This document shows positions 9,844 through 17,691 of a stretch of DNA of 64,000 bases, piece by piece (within the stretch, counting starts at the first letter, position 1; every line of letters begins with the position of its first letter). A program made the position numbers and the translations under genes. Source of the stretch: Bradyrhizobium vignae. Lineage in GTDB: Bacteria; Pseudomonadota; Alphaproteobacteria; Rhizobiales; Xanthobacteraceae. The stretch covers positions 1 through 64,000 of the forward strand of contig NZ_RDQF01000007.1 of assembly GCF_004114425.1 (NCBI RefSeq), given 5' to 3'. The notes beneath the pieces are model-generated. The model worked only from the letters and a program-made list of their open reading frames with translations, was not told the origin of the DNA and searched no databases.

Positions 9844-10827
9844 ATGAAGAAGTTCATCAACTCGGTCGACGGCGTGCTCGCAGAGAGTCTCGACGGGCTT
9901 GCTGGTGCGCATGCCGATCTCGTCGCGCTCGGGCCGGAGCGGAAATTCGTGCGACGTCGTGAGCTGAACCCGAAGAAGGTCGCACTCGTGTCCGGTGGCG
10001 GCAGCGGGCATGAGCCGCTGCATGCGGGCTTCGTCGGCTATGGCATGCTCGATGCCGCCTGTCCGGGGCAGGTCTTCACGTCGCCAACGCCGGACCAGAT
10101 CGTCGAGGCCGCGCAAGCGGTTTCTGGTGAAGCCGGCGTGCTGTTCATCGTGAAGAACTATGCGGGGGACCGCATGAATTTCGAGATGGCGGCCGAGATC
10201 GCCGAGGGCCGCACGGCGACGATCGTGACGGACGATGACGTCGCGGTCGAGAACTCCACGCACAGCATCGGACGCCGCGGCGTGGCCGGCACGCTGATCG
10301 TCGAGAAGGTCGTCGGCGCGGCTGCCGAGAAGGGTGCTGACCTGAAAAGTTGCGCTGCGCTCGGTGAGCGCGTCAATGCGCGGACGCGATCGATGGGCGT
10401 GGCGTTGACGAGCTGCACGGTCCCGGCCGCGGGCACGCCGACCTTTTCGCTTCGGGAGGACGAGATGGAGATGGGGGTCGGCATTCACGGTGAACCGGGG
10501 CGCCGCCGCGTCAAGCTGGAGCAGGCCGATGCGATCGCAGACGAGATGACAACGGCCATCGCGCAGGATCTCGACGCGCGCGGTGGGGGCGAGGCCATCC
10601 TGCTCGTCAACGGATTTGGCGGGACGCCGACGATCGAGCTCTATCTGATGTACAATGCTGCGCGGCGGATGCTCGAGAAGCGCGGCTTGCGCATCGCTCG
10701 CTCGCTGGTCGGCAGCTTCGTCACCTCGCTGGACATGGCCGGGTGCTCGCTCACCGTGAGCCTGCTCGATAGCGAGACCGCGGCACTGTGGGACCATCCC
10801 GTGCGTACGCCCGCGTTGAAATGGTGA
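9844..10827 (+). CDS. dhaK: Dihydroxyacetone kinase substrate-binding subunit DhaK
   Basis: This 327-residue protein binds dihydroxyacetone covalently through a His hemiaminal and receives phosphate from DhaL. The conserved GGGSGHEPLHAGFVGYGMLDAA loop is at residues 51-72 and the substrate-binding His lies in GIHGEPG (His215). Length fits DhaK of the PTS type (about 330-356) and there is no fused DhaL domain. It is the last gene of the operon: a strong terminator lies 115 bp downstream. A purine-rich GGGGAGGAGAC ribosome-binding site precedes the start. Confidence 0.95.
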   Translation: MKKFINSVDGVLAESLDGLAGAHADLVALGPERKFVRRRELNPKKVALVSGGGSGHEPLHAGFVGYGMLDAACPGQVFTSPTPDQIVEAAQAVSGEAGVLFIVKNYAGDRMNFEMAAEIAEGRTATIVTDDDVAVENSTHSIGRRGVAGTLIVEKVVGAAAEKGADLKSCAALGERVNARTRSMGVALTSCTVPAAGTPTFSLREDEMEMGVGIHGEPGRRRVKLEQADAIADEMTTAIAQDLDARGGGEAILLVNGFGGTPTIELYLMYNAARRMLEKRGLRIARSLVGSFVTSLDMAGCSLTVSLLDSETAALWDHPVRTPALKW

Positions 10828-10942
10828 CCGCGGCTGGGAACGGCTGCTGATTTTTTTCCGATCGCGCTCCGGCGGACGATCGGTCCGGGGGCCACGCCTC
10901 ACGCACGTATCGGAATTTTCCGGTTCCCCCTCCCTGAAACTT

Positions 10943-10970
10943 GCCGTGTCCCTCGGACACGGCTTCTTTT
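10943..10970 (+). terminator. Rho-independent terminator of the ABC-dha operon
   Basis: A perfect 9-bp stem GCCGTGTCC / GGACACGGC with a three-base loop CTC is followed directly by TTCTTTT. It lies downstream of dhaK on the same strand with no gene in between. Confidence 0.9.
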
Positions 10971-11139
10971 ATGTGGCGGTAGACGGCTATTTCCCTGTCC
11001 GTCGCACGCCTCTGGTCCGACGAGCCCATTATGTGCCGCCGTCGGATTGGCCGGGTGTGTGATGCAAGTTCATCACGTCCCTCTGCGACGTTGGAGTGGA
11101 TGGGGCTTACCCTCGCAGCGAAGCCGTCGCGCGGGCCGG

Positions 11140-11163
11140 TTTGGCAGCAAATTTGGTAGCAAA
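11140..11163. repeat. Tandem 12-bp repeat upstream of dusA
   Basis: TTTGGCAGCAAA is followed directly by TTTGGTAGCAAA, differing at one base. Two ACTGGC words follow (from about 11167 and 11179). The stretch is AT-richer than its surroundings. Short direct repeats like these resemble arm sites of tyrosine integrases, and the 5' end of dusA is a known integration target, but no integrase gene is present here. Confidence 0.5.
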
Positions 11164-11273
11164 GGACTGGCCAAAAACTGGCTAGATAATCGAACCATCT
11201 CTAAAAAACCGAACGAAACCAGTATAGATACGTCGCCGTGTCCTCCCAGGATTGGATCGACAGAGAAGCCTAA

Positions 11274-12269
11274 GTGATTGAAAATCATTGGAAATTTAGC
11301 TGTGCGCCGATGATGGACTGGACCGACCGGCATTGCCGGGTGTTCCATCGGCAACTGACGCGGCGGGGGTTGCTCTATACGGAGATGCTGACCACGGGCG
11401 CAATCATCCATGGCGACCGGGAGCGGCTGCTAGGGTTCGACGCGTGCGAGCATCCGGTGGCGCTTCAGCTTGGCGGGTCTGATCCCAAGGAGCTCGCGCA
11501 GGCCGCGCGGATTGGCGAGGCGTTCGGCTATGACGAGATCAATCTCAATGTCGGTTGCCCCTCCGATCGCGTGAAGGACGGCCGTTTCGGCGCCTGCCTC
11601 ATGGCGGAGCCGGAGCTCGTGGCGAGATGCGTTGATGCCATGAAGCACGTGGTCGCCGTTCCCGTCACGGTGAAGTGCCGTATCGGGATCGACGACCAGG
11701 ATCCGGAGGTCGCGCTCGATGCGCTCGCGCGTGCGGTGGTGGCGTCCGGCTGCGATGCGCTGATCGTGCACGCGCGCAAGGCTTGGCTCAACGGCTTGTC
11801 GCCGAAGGAGAACCGCGACATCCCGCCGCTCGATTATGATCGCGTCTATCGGCTCAAGCGCGCGATGCCTGGTGTGCCCGTCATCATCAATGGCGGCGTT
11901 CGGAGCATTGACCAGGCAAAGGCGCATCTTGCCCATGTTGACGGCGTGATGCTCGGCCGCGCCGCCTATCAGGAGCCGTGGCGGCTGCTCAGCGTCGATG
12001 CCGACATCTTCGGCGAGGCGGCACCGCACGCCTCCATGCAGGACGCGCTCGAGGCGATGATGCCCTACATCGAAGGGCAGCTGGCGCGCGGCACCCGGCT
12101 GCACGCCATCACGCGGCATTTCGTCGGCGCATTCCATGCCGTGCCCGGCGCACGGGCGTTCCGCCGCCATCTTGCCGAGCAAGGGGTAAAGCCGGGTGCC
12201 GGTCTCGACGTGCTGCGCGATGCGATCGCGCGCGTCGGTGCAAGCGCGCCGGCCGAGGCGGCGGCGTAG
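11274..12269 (+). CDS. dusA: tRNA-dihydrouridine(20/20a) synthase DusA
   Basis: This 331-residue flavoenzyme reduces uridine 20 in the D-loop of tRNAs. The N-terminus carries CAPMMDWTDRHCRVFHR, characteristic of DusA. The active-site Cys lies in NLNVGCPSDRVKDGRFGACLM, and the FMN/substrate motifs VKCRIGIDD, IVHARKAWLNGLSPKENR and INGGVRS are present. The start is GTG 11274, which matches the short N-terminus of the family; no strong ribosome-binding site is visible. It converges with the protease gene on the other strand, only ten bases away. Confidence 0.95.
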   Translation: MIENHWKFSCAPMMDWTDRHCRVFHRQLTRRGLLYTEMLTTGAIIHGDRERLLGFDACEHPVALQLGGSDPKELAQAARIGEAFGYDEINLNVGCPSDRVKDGRFGACLMAEPELVARCVDAMKHVVAVPVTVKCRIGIDDQDPEVALDALARAVVASGCDALIVHARKAWLNGLSPKENRDIPPLDYDRVYRLKRAMPGVPVIINGGVRSIDQAKAHLAHVDGVMLGRAAYQEPWRLLSVDADIFGEAAPHASMQDALEAMMPYIEGQLARGTRLHAITRHFVGAFHAVPGARAFRRHLAEQGVKPGAGLDVLRDAIARVGASAPAEAAA

Positions 12270-12279
12270 CCGCCCCTTG

Positions 12280-12834
12280 CTAGTCGACCGCCGTGCGGGA
12301 GCGGCGAGGGCTGCTCTGGAGTTCCGGATATCCTGTCAGCATCAGCGTATCCGCCCGCACGCCCCAGCTTTGCAGGCGATCCAGGAAGCTCATGCCGAGC
12401 AGATTGGTCTTCATCTGGCCGCGTTGCACCACGAGGGCCGGCACCGACTTCTCGACCAGCTTGCCGACGGCGAGACGGTCGAGCGTGAGCCGGGCGGCCT
12501 TGGTGTGACCGCCCGCGGTCTCGAGGTCGACATCGTATTCCAGCATTTCGAGCGGCAGCCCGATCGCCTTTGCGGTTTCCCAGGTCAGCACCACCGACGT
12601 CGCGCCGGTATCGATCACCATCGGTGCGGTGACGCCATTGATCTTCGCGCGCAGCGTGAATTCGCCGCCCTGGCTGCGCGGGATCTGGACGGCCGGTGCC
12701 GGGGAGGCGGCCTGTGCGCGAAAAATGTGCGAGACCTTGTGGCTGGCTCGCGCGATCTGGTCGGGATCGCCATAGGCGACGACGGCACCTGCCGTGCCGG
12801 CGAGCATGATCAGAACGAGCAGGAGGCGGATCAT
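12280..12834 (-). CDS. Retropepsin-like aspartic protease, TIGR02281 type
   Basis: This 184-residue protein has an N-terminal hydrophobic segment (MIRLLLVLIMLAGTAGAVVA), acting as signal or membrane anchor, followed by a single-domain clan AA aspartic protease. The catalytic motif is VIDTGATSVVLTW near residue 85, with the downstream NLLGMSFLDRL hydrophobic-Gly element of retropepsins. Such proteins act as dimers in the periplasm; substrates are unknown. The start at 12834 is preferred to an upstream in-frame start because it begins directly with the membrane segment. It follows the DUF1289 gene by 28 bases. Confidence 0.85.
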   Translation of the reverse strand: MIRLLLVLIMLAGTAGAVVAYGDPDQIARASHKVSHIFRAQAASPAPAVQIPRSQGGEFTLRAKINGVTAPMVIDTGATSVVLTWETAKAIGLPLEMLEYDVDLETAGGHTKAARLTLDRLAVGKLVEKSVPALVVQRGQMKTNLLGMSFLDRLQSWGVRADTLMLTGYPELQSSPRRSRTAVD

Positions 12835-12862
12835 CGCGCGCCTCCGAATGTACGCAGGCGGA

Positions 12863-13066
12863 TCAGATGCGTTTCGGCGACGCCGCAATCGGCATAAGTC
12901 CAGCCTCCGCCATGCGCGCCGGCAAGAGGGCCATGATCGCGAGCCGGTCCACGCTCTCCATTGTGTGCCAGCGCGCGATCTCGGGCAAGGTCCGGCCGCA
13001 GCCGAAGCACAGTTTGGTCTTGGGATCGATCATGCAGACGGCGACGCACGGCGTTTCTTTGCTCAT
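12863..13066 (-). CDS. DUF1289 family small cysteine protein
   Basis: This 67-residue protein carries the family's cysteine pattern, CVAVCMIDPKTKLCFGCGRTLPEIARW, with four Cys in the N-terminal half, suggesting a metal or Fe-S site. Its function is unknown; members are widespread as stand-alone small proteins in proteobacteria. The start is ATG 13066 (MSKETPC). It lies between the histidine kinase gene and the protease gene on the same strand with gaps of 44 and 28 bases, so the three may be cotranscribed. Confidence 0.85.
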   Translation of the reverse strand: MSKETPCVAVCMIDPKTKLCFGCGRTLPEIARWHTMESVDRLAIMALLPARMAEAGLMPIAASPKRI

Positions 13067-13110
13067 ACGGACATAGTGAGGGATGATCGGGCATGTCGGC
13101 AAGCATCTGG

Positions 13111-14706
13111 TTAGGAACCTGTGCCGGCGCTCATGATCGGCTTGTGGCGCGGCCGGCGTTTCTCGTCCGGCAGGACGGAACTTTCCGGCTGGAGAGGCGG
13201 AGAATCATCCGACAGCGGCGCCAGCGCGCTCATCACGCGCTCCGGCGGGAAGGTGACGATTACCTCGGTGCCGATGCGCAGCTTCGATTTCAGCGTGAAC
13301 GTGCCGCCATGCAGGTCGATCAGATTCTTGGCGATCGGCAGGCCGAGGCCGGCGCCCTGTTCCGCTGACTTGATCGAATTGGAGCCTTGGCCGAAGGATG
13401 CGAGCACCACCGGGATCTCGTCCTCGGGGATGCCGGAGCCGGTATCCTTTACCGAGAGATATTGCCCGCCCGAGGCGGTCCATCCCGCCTTGAGCCAGAT
13501 CTCGCCGCCTTGCGGGGTGAACTTGATCGCGTTGGAGAGCAGATTGAGCACGACCTGGCGGATCGCGCGCTCATCGGCCCAAAGCCGCGGCATGGCCTGC
13601 TCGAACACTTCGTGGATGGTGATACCGCGGCTCGAAGCACGCAGCTTCATCAAATGATGGCAGTCTGCGACGATACCGACCAGCGACACCGCTTCCTCGT
13701 TGAGTTCGTAGCGGCCGGCCTCGATCCGCGACAGATCGAGGATCTCGTTGATGAGGTTCAGCAGGTGCACGCCGGAATTATGGATGTCCGCCGAGTACTC
13801 CTTGTAAACCGGCACCGCATGCGCGCCGAAAATTTCGCTCTTCATCACCTCGGAGAAGCCGAGAATGGCGTTCAGCGGCGTGCGCAGCTCGTGGCTCATC
13901 TGCGCGAGGAAGCGCGACTTGGCGACATTGGCGGCTTCGGCGCGGTGGCGGGCTTCGTCCGAGATTGCCTTGGCCTGTTCCAACTCGCCGATCAGCGCAT
14001 CCTTCTCTGCGCGCGCTTCCAGCGTGGCAAAGGTGGAGGAGTGCAGGCGGTGCGCCAGCAGGACGAAATAGCCTTCGGCCGCGAGCGCGAGTGCCGCCAG
14101 GATGTAATTGTCCAGCGAGCCGGTCATCACGAAGCTCAGCGCCATCGCGACGGCGACCGGCGCGGTGGCGGCAACGGCGGCGATCGGCAGATTGGCAGCG
14201 AGCATGCTCGATACTGCGATCACCAGCAGCATCAGGAACATCATCAGCGTTTCCGTGACCATGTCGAGCACGGGATGGATCAGGATCGCCATCCAGCACA
14301 GGCCATAGAGCAGGTCGAGCATGACAAAGCGCGTCCGCCATGCGCGCGTCGCGGAGGGCGAGGCGGGCTCGGTCAGGAAGCGCCGACAACTGCGGATCAT
14401 GGCGCTGTGGATGCAAAGCATGCCGGCGGTCCAGGCCGCGGCCGGGATCGGCTGCATCCACAGCCCGAACAGCATGCCGGTCGCCACCACCAGCAGCATC
14501 ACGACATAGGAGGCAGACAGTCGCGTCTGGGCGTATTGCCGCAGCATCTCGGCGTCGAAGGCCGGCCGGGTTCCACTGGTCGACGTTAACTTGTCGCGTG
14601 CCTCGCGCACCCGCTGCGCCGCAGCCCTTCGGCTGCTCGCCGATGGCGCGCTCACCGGCTCGGCCGGAAGCTGCACAACCTCGGGCTTTTCAGCGGGGTT
14701 ACTCAT
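13111..14706 (-). CDS. Membrane sensor histidine kinase, DivJ/PleC-like
   Basis: This 531-residue kinase begins at ATG 14706. After a disordered N-terminus (about 60 residues) come several membrane helices up to about residue 220, a short coiled coil, then the dimerisation domain with MSHELRTPLNAILGFSEVM (His about 272), and the ATPase domain with NLLSNAIKFTP, DTGSGIPEDEI and GAGLGLPIAKNLIDLHGG. The kinase core closely resembles the DivJ/PleC/PdhS group that controls DivK phosphorylation in the alphaproteobacterial cell cycle. No partner regulator is adjacent. TTAA-type CtrA sites upstream support a cell-cycle role. It could also be an orphan stress kinase. Confidence 0.85.
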   Translation of the reverse strand: MSNPAEKPEVVQLPAEPVSAPSASSRRAAAQRVREARDKLTSTSGTRPAFDAEMLRQYAQTRLSASYVVMLLVVATGMLFGLWMQPIPAAAWTAGMLCIHSAMIRSCRRFLTEPASPSATRAWRTRFVMLDLLYGLCWMAILIHPVLDMVTETLMMFLMLLVIAVSSMLAANLPIAAVAATAPVAVAMALSFVMTGSLDNYILAALALAAEGYFVLLAHRLHSSTFATLEARAEKDALIGELEQAKAISDEARHRAEAANVAKSRFLAQMSHELRTPLNAILGFSEVMKSEIFGAHAVPVYKEYSADIHNSGVHLLNLINEILDLSRIEAGRYELNEEAVSLVGIVADCHHLMKLRASSRGITIHEVFEQAMPRLWADERAIRQVVLNLLSNAIKFTPQGGEIWLKAGWTASGGQYLSVKDTGSGIPEDEIPVVLASFGQGSNSIKSAEQGAGLGLPIAKNLIDLHGGTFTLKSKLRIGTEVIVTFPPERVMSALAPLSDDSPPLQPESSVLPDEKRRPRHKPIMSAGTGS

Positions 14707-14772
14707 CAAGCAACACGGTTCCTGCCCACGCCGGACGCGGGCCTTCTGCATTGTCTATCTGTGGCAAGAAAT

Positions 14773-14822
14773 CCTTAAGAGCTGACTTAAGGAGCTAAAG
14801 AATTACGTTAACCCGGCGTTAA
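14773..14822 (-). promoter_or_regulatory. CtrA-type binding sites upstream of the histidine kinase
   Basis: TTAA-CCCGGCG-TTAA at 14808-14822 matches exactly the CtrA full-site pattern TTAA-N7-TTAA. About 20 bp away is a perfect palindrome CCTTAAG (14773-14779) / CTTAAGG (14786-14792), in which two TTAA words are eight bases apart. Both lie in the 137-bp gap before the kinase gene, about 70-115 bp from its start. Binding by CtrA is an inference from the pattern. Confidence 0.6.
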
Positions 14823-14843
14823 TTCGGATCTCGCCTGCGCCGT

Positions 14844-16121
14844 TCAATGCAGTGCCGCGTGCTGCGCGATGTACACCAGGGCCCCGGCCAAATATCCCAC
14901 CAAGGCCGGCCCCGCGATGCGGCGCGCGTACCAGAAGAACTCGATCTTCTCGAGGCCCATGGCGGCAACACCCGCCGCCGAACCGATGATCAGGATCGAG
15001 CCGCCGGTGCCGGCGCAATAGGCGATGAACTCCCAGATGAAGCTGTCGGGCGGATAATGCGCGAGGTCGTACATGCCCATGGTCGCGGCGACCAGCGGTA
15101 CGTTGTCGATGACGGCGCTCAGCAGGCCGAGCACGACGACGATGACGTCCTGGCGGCCGATGGCGGTATCCAGCCAGCGCGCCAGCATCGACAGCAGGCC
15201 GGCATGCTCGAGGCAGGCAACCGCGAGCAGGATGCCGACGAAGAACACGACCGAGCTCATGTCGATCCGGGTCAGCGCGTGCACCAGCGTGAGAGGCTGG
15301 CGCACGTGTTCCTCCTTGTGGCGATGCACGATCTCGCCGACCAGCCAGAGCACGCCGAGGCCGAACAGGATGCCCATGAAGGGCGCCAGATGCGTGACCG
15401 CCTTGAACGCCGGCACCGCGATCAGTGTGCCGAGGCCGAGATAGAACATGAGGTTGCGCTCGAACCGGTCGACGGCCAGCAATCCGTTATCTTTCGGCGG
15501 CGGTGCGATGATCTTGCCCCTGAGCGAGAAGCTGATGAAGACGAGCGGCACCAGCAGATTGAGCAGCGAGGGCAGGAACACCGCGCTCATGATCTTGAGC
15601 GGCGAGATCTGTCCGCCGATCCACAACATGGTCGTGGTGACGTCGCCGATCACGGTCCAGGCGCCGCCGGCATTGGCGGCAATGACGATGAGGGAGGCGA
15701 ACAACAGGCGGTCGTCGCGGCGGGCGATCAGCTTCTGGATCAGCGAGATCATGACGATGGTGGTCGTCAGATTATCCAGAATCGCGCTGAGGAAGAACGT
15801 GACGAAGCCGATCAGCCAGATCAGCGTGACCTGGCTCGTGGTGCGGATCAGCGAGGTGATGACCTCGAAGCCATCATGGGCGTCGATCACCTCGACGATC
15901 GTCATGGCGCAGATCAAGAAGAAGACGATCTGCGCGGTGGAGCCGACGGACGCGTCGAGCTGGCGGCCGACCAGCGCGTGGTCGCCGGTTGCGACAGCGT
16001 AGATGGTCCACAGCAGCCCAGCGCCGAGCAGCGCCGTAGCGCTCTTGTTGACGCGAAGCGGGTGCTCGAGCGCGATCGCCGCATAGGCGAGGATGAAGAT
16101 GGCGGCGATCGCGATCAGCAA
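14844..16121 (-). CDS. nhaD: NhaD-type sodium:proton antiporter
   Basis: This 425-residue protein is of the ion transporter superfamily with about 11-12 hydrophobic helices. NhaD antiporters exchange Na+ or Li+ for H+ at alkaline pH. Family motifs include FFLSAILDNLTTTIVMISLI (about residue 108-127), NAGGAWTVIGDVTTTMLW and, in the second half, SAVIDNVPLVAATMGMY. The start is TTG 16121; an in-frame stop lies six codons upstream and no ATG or GTG fits better. It lies 22 bases after the stop of the dehydrogenase gene and is probably cotranscribed with it. Confidence 0.9.
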   Translation of the reverse strand: MLIAIAAIFILAYAAIALEHPLRVNKSATALLGAGLLWTIYAVATGDHALVGRQLDASVGSTAQIVFFLICAMTIVEVIDAHDGFEVITSLIRTTSQVTLIWLIGFVTFFLSAILDNLTTTIVMISLIQKLIARRDDRLLFASLIVIAANAGGAWTVIGDVTTTMLWIGGQISPLKIMSAVFLPSLLNLLVPLVFISFSLRGKIIAPPPKDNGLLAVDRFERNLMFYLGLGTLIAVPAFKAVTHLAPFMGILFGLGVLWLVGEIVHRHKEEHVRQPLTLVHALTRIDMSSVVFFVGILLAVACLEHAGLLSMLARWLDTAIGRQDVIVVVLGLLSAVIDNVPLVAATMGMYDLAHYPPDSFIWEFIAYCAGTGGSILIIGSAAGVAAMGLEKIEFFWYARRIAGPALVGYLAGALVYIAQHAALH

Positions 16122-16143
16122 GGTCGTTTCAGAACGTCAGCTG

Positions 16144-17016
16144 TCAGCGATTGAGTCGTGCAAGCAGGCTCGACGTATCCCAGCGCTTGCCACCCATCTT
16201 CTCGACCTCGGAGTAGAACTGGTCGACCAGCGCTGTCACTGGCAGATTGGCGCCGTTGCGGCGGGCTTCCGCCAGCGAGATCGAGAGGTCCTTGCGCATC
16301 CATTCGACCGCGAAGCCGAAATCGTACTTGCCCTCGTTCATGGTCTTGTAGCGGTTCTCCATCTGCCAGGACTGTGCGGCCCCTTTCGAGATGGTCTCGA
16401 TCACCGCGGCGACGTCGAGGCCACTCTTCTTGGCGAAGTGGATGCCCTCGGAGAGACCCTGCACCAGACCGGCGATGCAGATCTGGTTGACCATCTTCGT
16501 CAGCTGGCCGCTTCCGGCGGGCCCGAGCAGCTTGCACATCCGTGCATAGGCGCCCGTGATGATCGGCTCGGCGCCCGAATAAGCGTCTTGCGCGCCGCCG
16601 CACATCACGGTCAGCACACCGTTCTCGGCGCCGGCCTGGCCGCCGGAGACGGGCGCATCGACGAATTTGAAGCCGGCCTTGGTGGCGGCCGCGTCGAGCT
16701 CACGTGCGACCTCGGCGGAGGCCGTGGTATGGTCGACGAAGGTCGCACCCTTCTTCATGCCGGCGAACGCGCCGTCGGGGCCGATCGTGACCGCGCGCAG
16801 ATCGTTGTCGTTGCCGACGCAGCACATCACGAAATCCTGGCCCTCGGCGGCCGCCTTCGGCGTCGGTGCGGTCTTGCCGCCGAATTTGTCGGCCCATTCT
16901 TTCGCCTTGGCCGCGGTGCGGTTGTAGACGGTGACCTCATGGCCCCCTTTTTTCACGAGGTGTCCGGCCATGGGGAAGCCCATCACGCCGAGACCGAGGA
17001 AAGCGACTTTAGCCAT
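16144..17016 (-). CDS. NAD(P)-dependent beta-hydroxyacid dehydrogenase (3-hydroxyisobutyrate dehydrogenase family)
   Basis: This 290-residue enzyme has the Rossmann motif FLGLGVMGFPMAGHL at the N-terminus, the substrate motif DAPVSGGQAGAENGVLTVMCGG near residue 118 and the catalytic Lys in GSGQLTKMVNQICIAG (about residue 172), all typical of the 3-hydroxyisobutyrate / tartronate semialdehyde / glyoxylate reductase family. The exact substrate cannot be told from sequence. It is the first gene ahead of nhaD on the minus strand; the 184-bp gap to the divergent VOC gene should hold its promoter. Confidence 0.9.
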   Translation of the reverse strand: MAKVAFLGLGVMGFPMAGHLVKKGGHEVTVYNRTAAKAKEWADKFGGKTAPTPKAAAEGQDFVMCCVGNDNDLRAVTIGPDGAFAGMKKGATFVDHTTASAEVARELDAAATKAGFKFVDAPVSGGQAGAENGVLTVMCGGAQDAYSGAEPIITGAYARMCKLLGPAGSGQLTKMVNQICIAGLVQGLSEGIHFAKKSGLDVAAVIETISKGAAQSWQMENRYKTMNEGKYDFGFAVEWMRKDLSISLAEARRNGANLPVTALVDQFYSEVEKMGGKRWDTSSLLARLNR

Positions 17017-17200
17017 TGTGGTACCTTGTCCGTAGTTTGGGTTTTACGGTTCTTGCCAGGCGGGGGACGCCTGGGTTCCGCGGTGAGGGCGGATCGGAGG
17101 CGCACCATAAACCCTTGAGGGCAGAGGGCAACGGCTTCGTTTGGCGGCCTCCTGTGCTAGGATGGTGGACCTAAGGACTTCAAAACAAGGGAGCGAGAGC

Positions 17201-17638
17201 ATGGGCGGCGTGAGCGTTGGCGTCCTCGATCATTTCAACATCCGGACGCGTAATCTGGCCGAGACCGTCCGCTTCTACGAGGATGTGCTGGGCCTGGAAA
17301 AAGGGCCACGGCCGAATTTCGTCTTCCCGGGCGCCTGGATGTATAGCGAGGGCAAGCCAGTGGTGCACCTCGTCGATATTTCTCCGACCGCCGAGCCACA
17401 AAAGCCGGATTCCGGCGTTGTCCACCACGTCGCCTTCGTCAGTCGCGGCTTTGACGGCATGAAACAGCGGCTGGCGTCAAAGGGGATGAAGTTCGAGTCT
17501 CGCCAGGTGCCCGGCGGCGACCTCTGGCAGATCTTCGTCCACGACCCCAACGGGGTCATGATCGAGCTGAACTACGAGGCCGCCAGGGAGCAGGGGGCGG
17601 CGCCTGCCGAAAAAGCCGACGATATCGGCAGGCAGTAG
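17201..17638 (+). CDS. VOC (glyoxalase/dioxygenase fold) family protein
   Basis: This 145-residue protein carries the vicinal-oxygen-chelate beta-alpha-beta-beta-beta repeats. A first metal-ligand His is in LDHFNIRTRNLAETVRFYEDVLGL, a second in VHHVAFVSRG, and a Glu in DPNGVMIELNYE. This is the pattern of a metal-dependent VOC enzyme (lyase, dioxygenase or resistance protein); its substrate is unknown. The start at 17201 follows GGGAGCGAGAGC. It precedes mrp by 53 bases, with no obvious functional link. Confidence 0.85.
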   Translation: MGGVSVGVLDHFNIRTRNLAETVRFYEDVLGLEKGPRPNFVFPGAWMYSEGKPVVHLVDISPTAEPQKPDSGVVHHVAFVSRGFDGMKQRLASKGMKFESRQVPGGDLWQIFVHDPNGVMIELNYEAAREQGAAPAEKADDIGRQ

Positions 17639-17691
17639 CCTTTTGGGCGTTTCCGCTCTAATGGGGCATCCTCAAGTCCAGGAGATGCGCT

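Larger units (their letters stand above)
10828..11273. other. Intergenic region between dhaK and dusA
   Basis: No convincing gene is seen. The interval holds a minor palindrome, CCGATCG (10858-10864) with CGATCGG (10877-10883), then the dhaK-side terminator at 10943-10970, then about 160 bp of ordinary composition, and from about 11139 a noticeably AT-richer stretch with a tandem 12-mer and repeated ACTGGC words just before dusA. One open frame across 11047-11277 has a translation without domain signal and is probably not a gene. Confidence 0.6.

Noticed and set aside
11047..11277. A 76-codon frame before dusA with a low-complexity product
   Set aside because: It crosses the tandem 12-mer, has no recognised domain and overlaps the dusA start; more likely non-coding.
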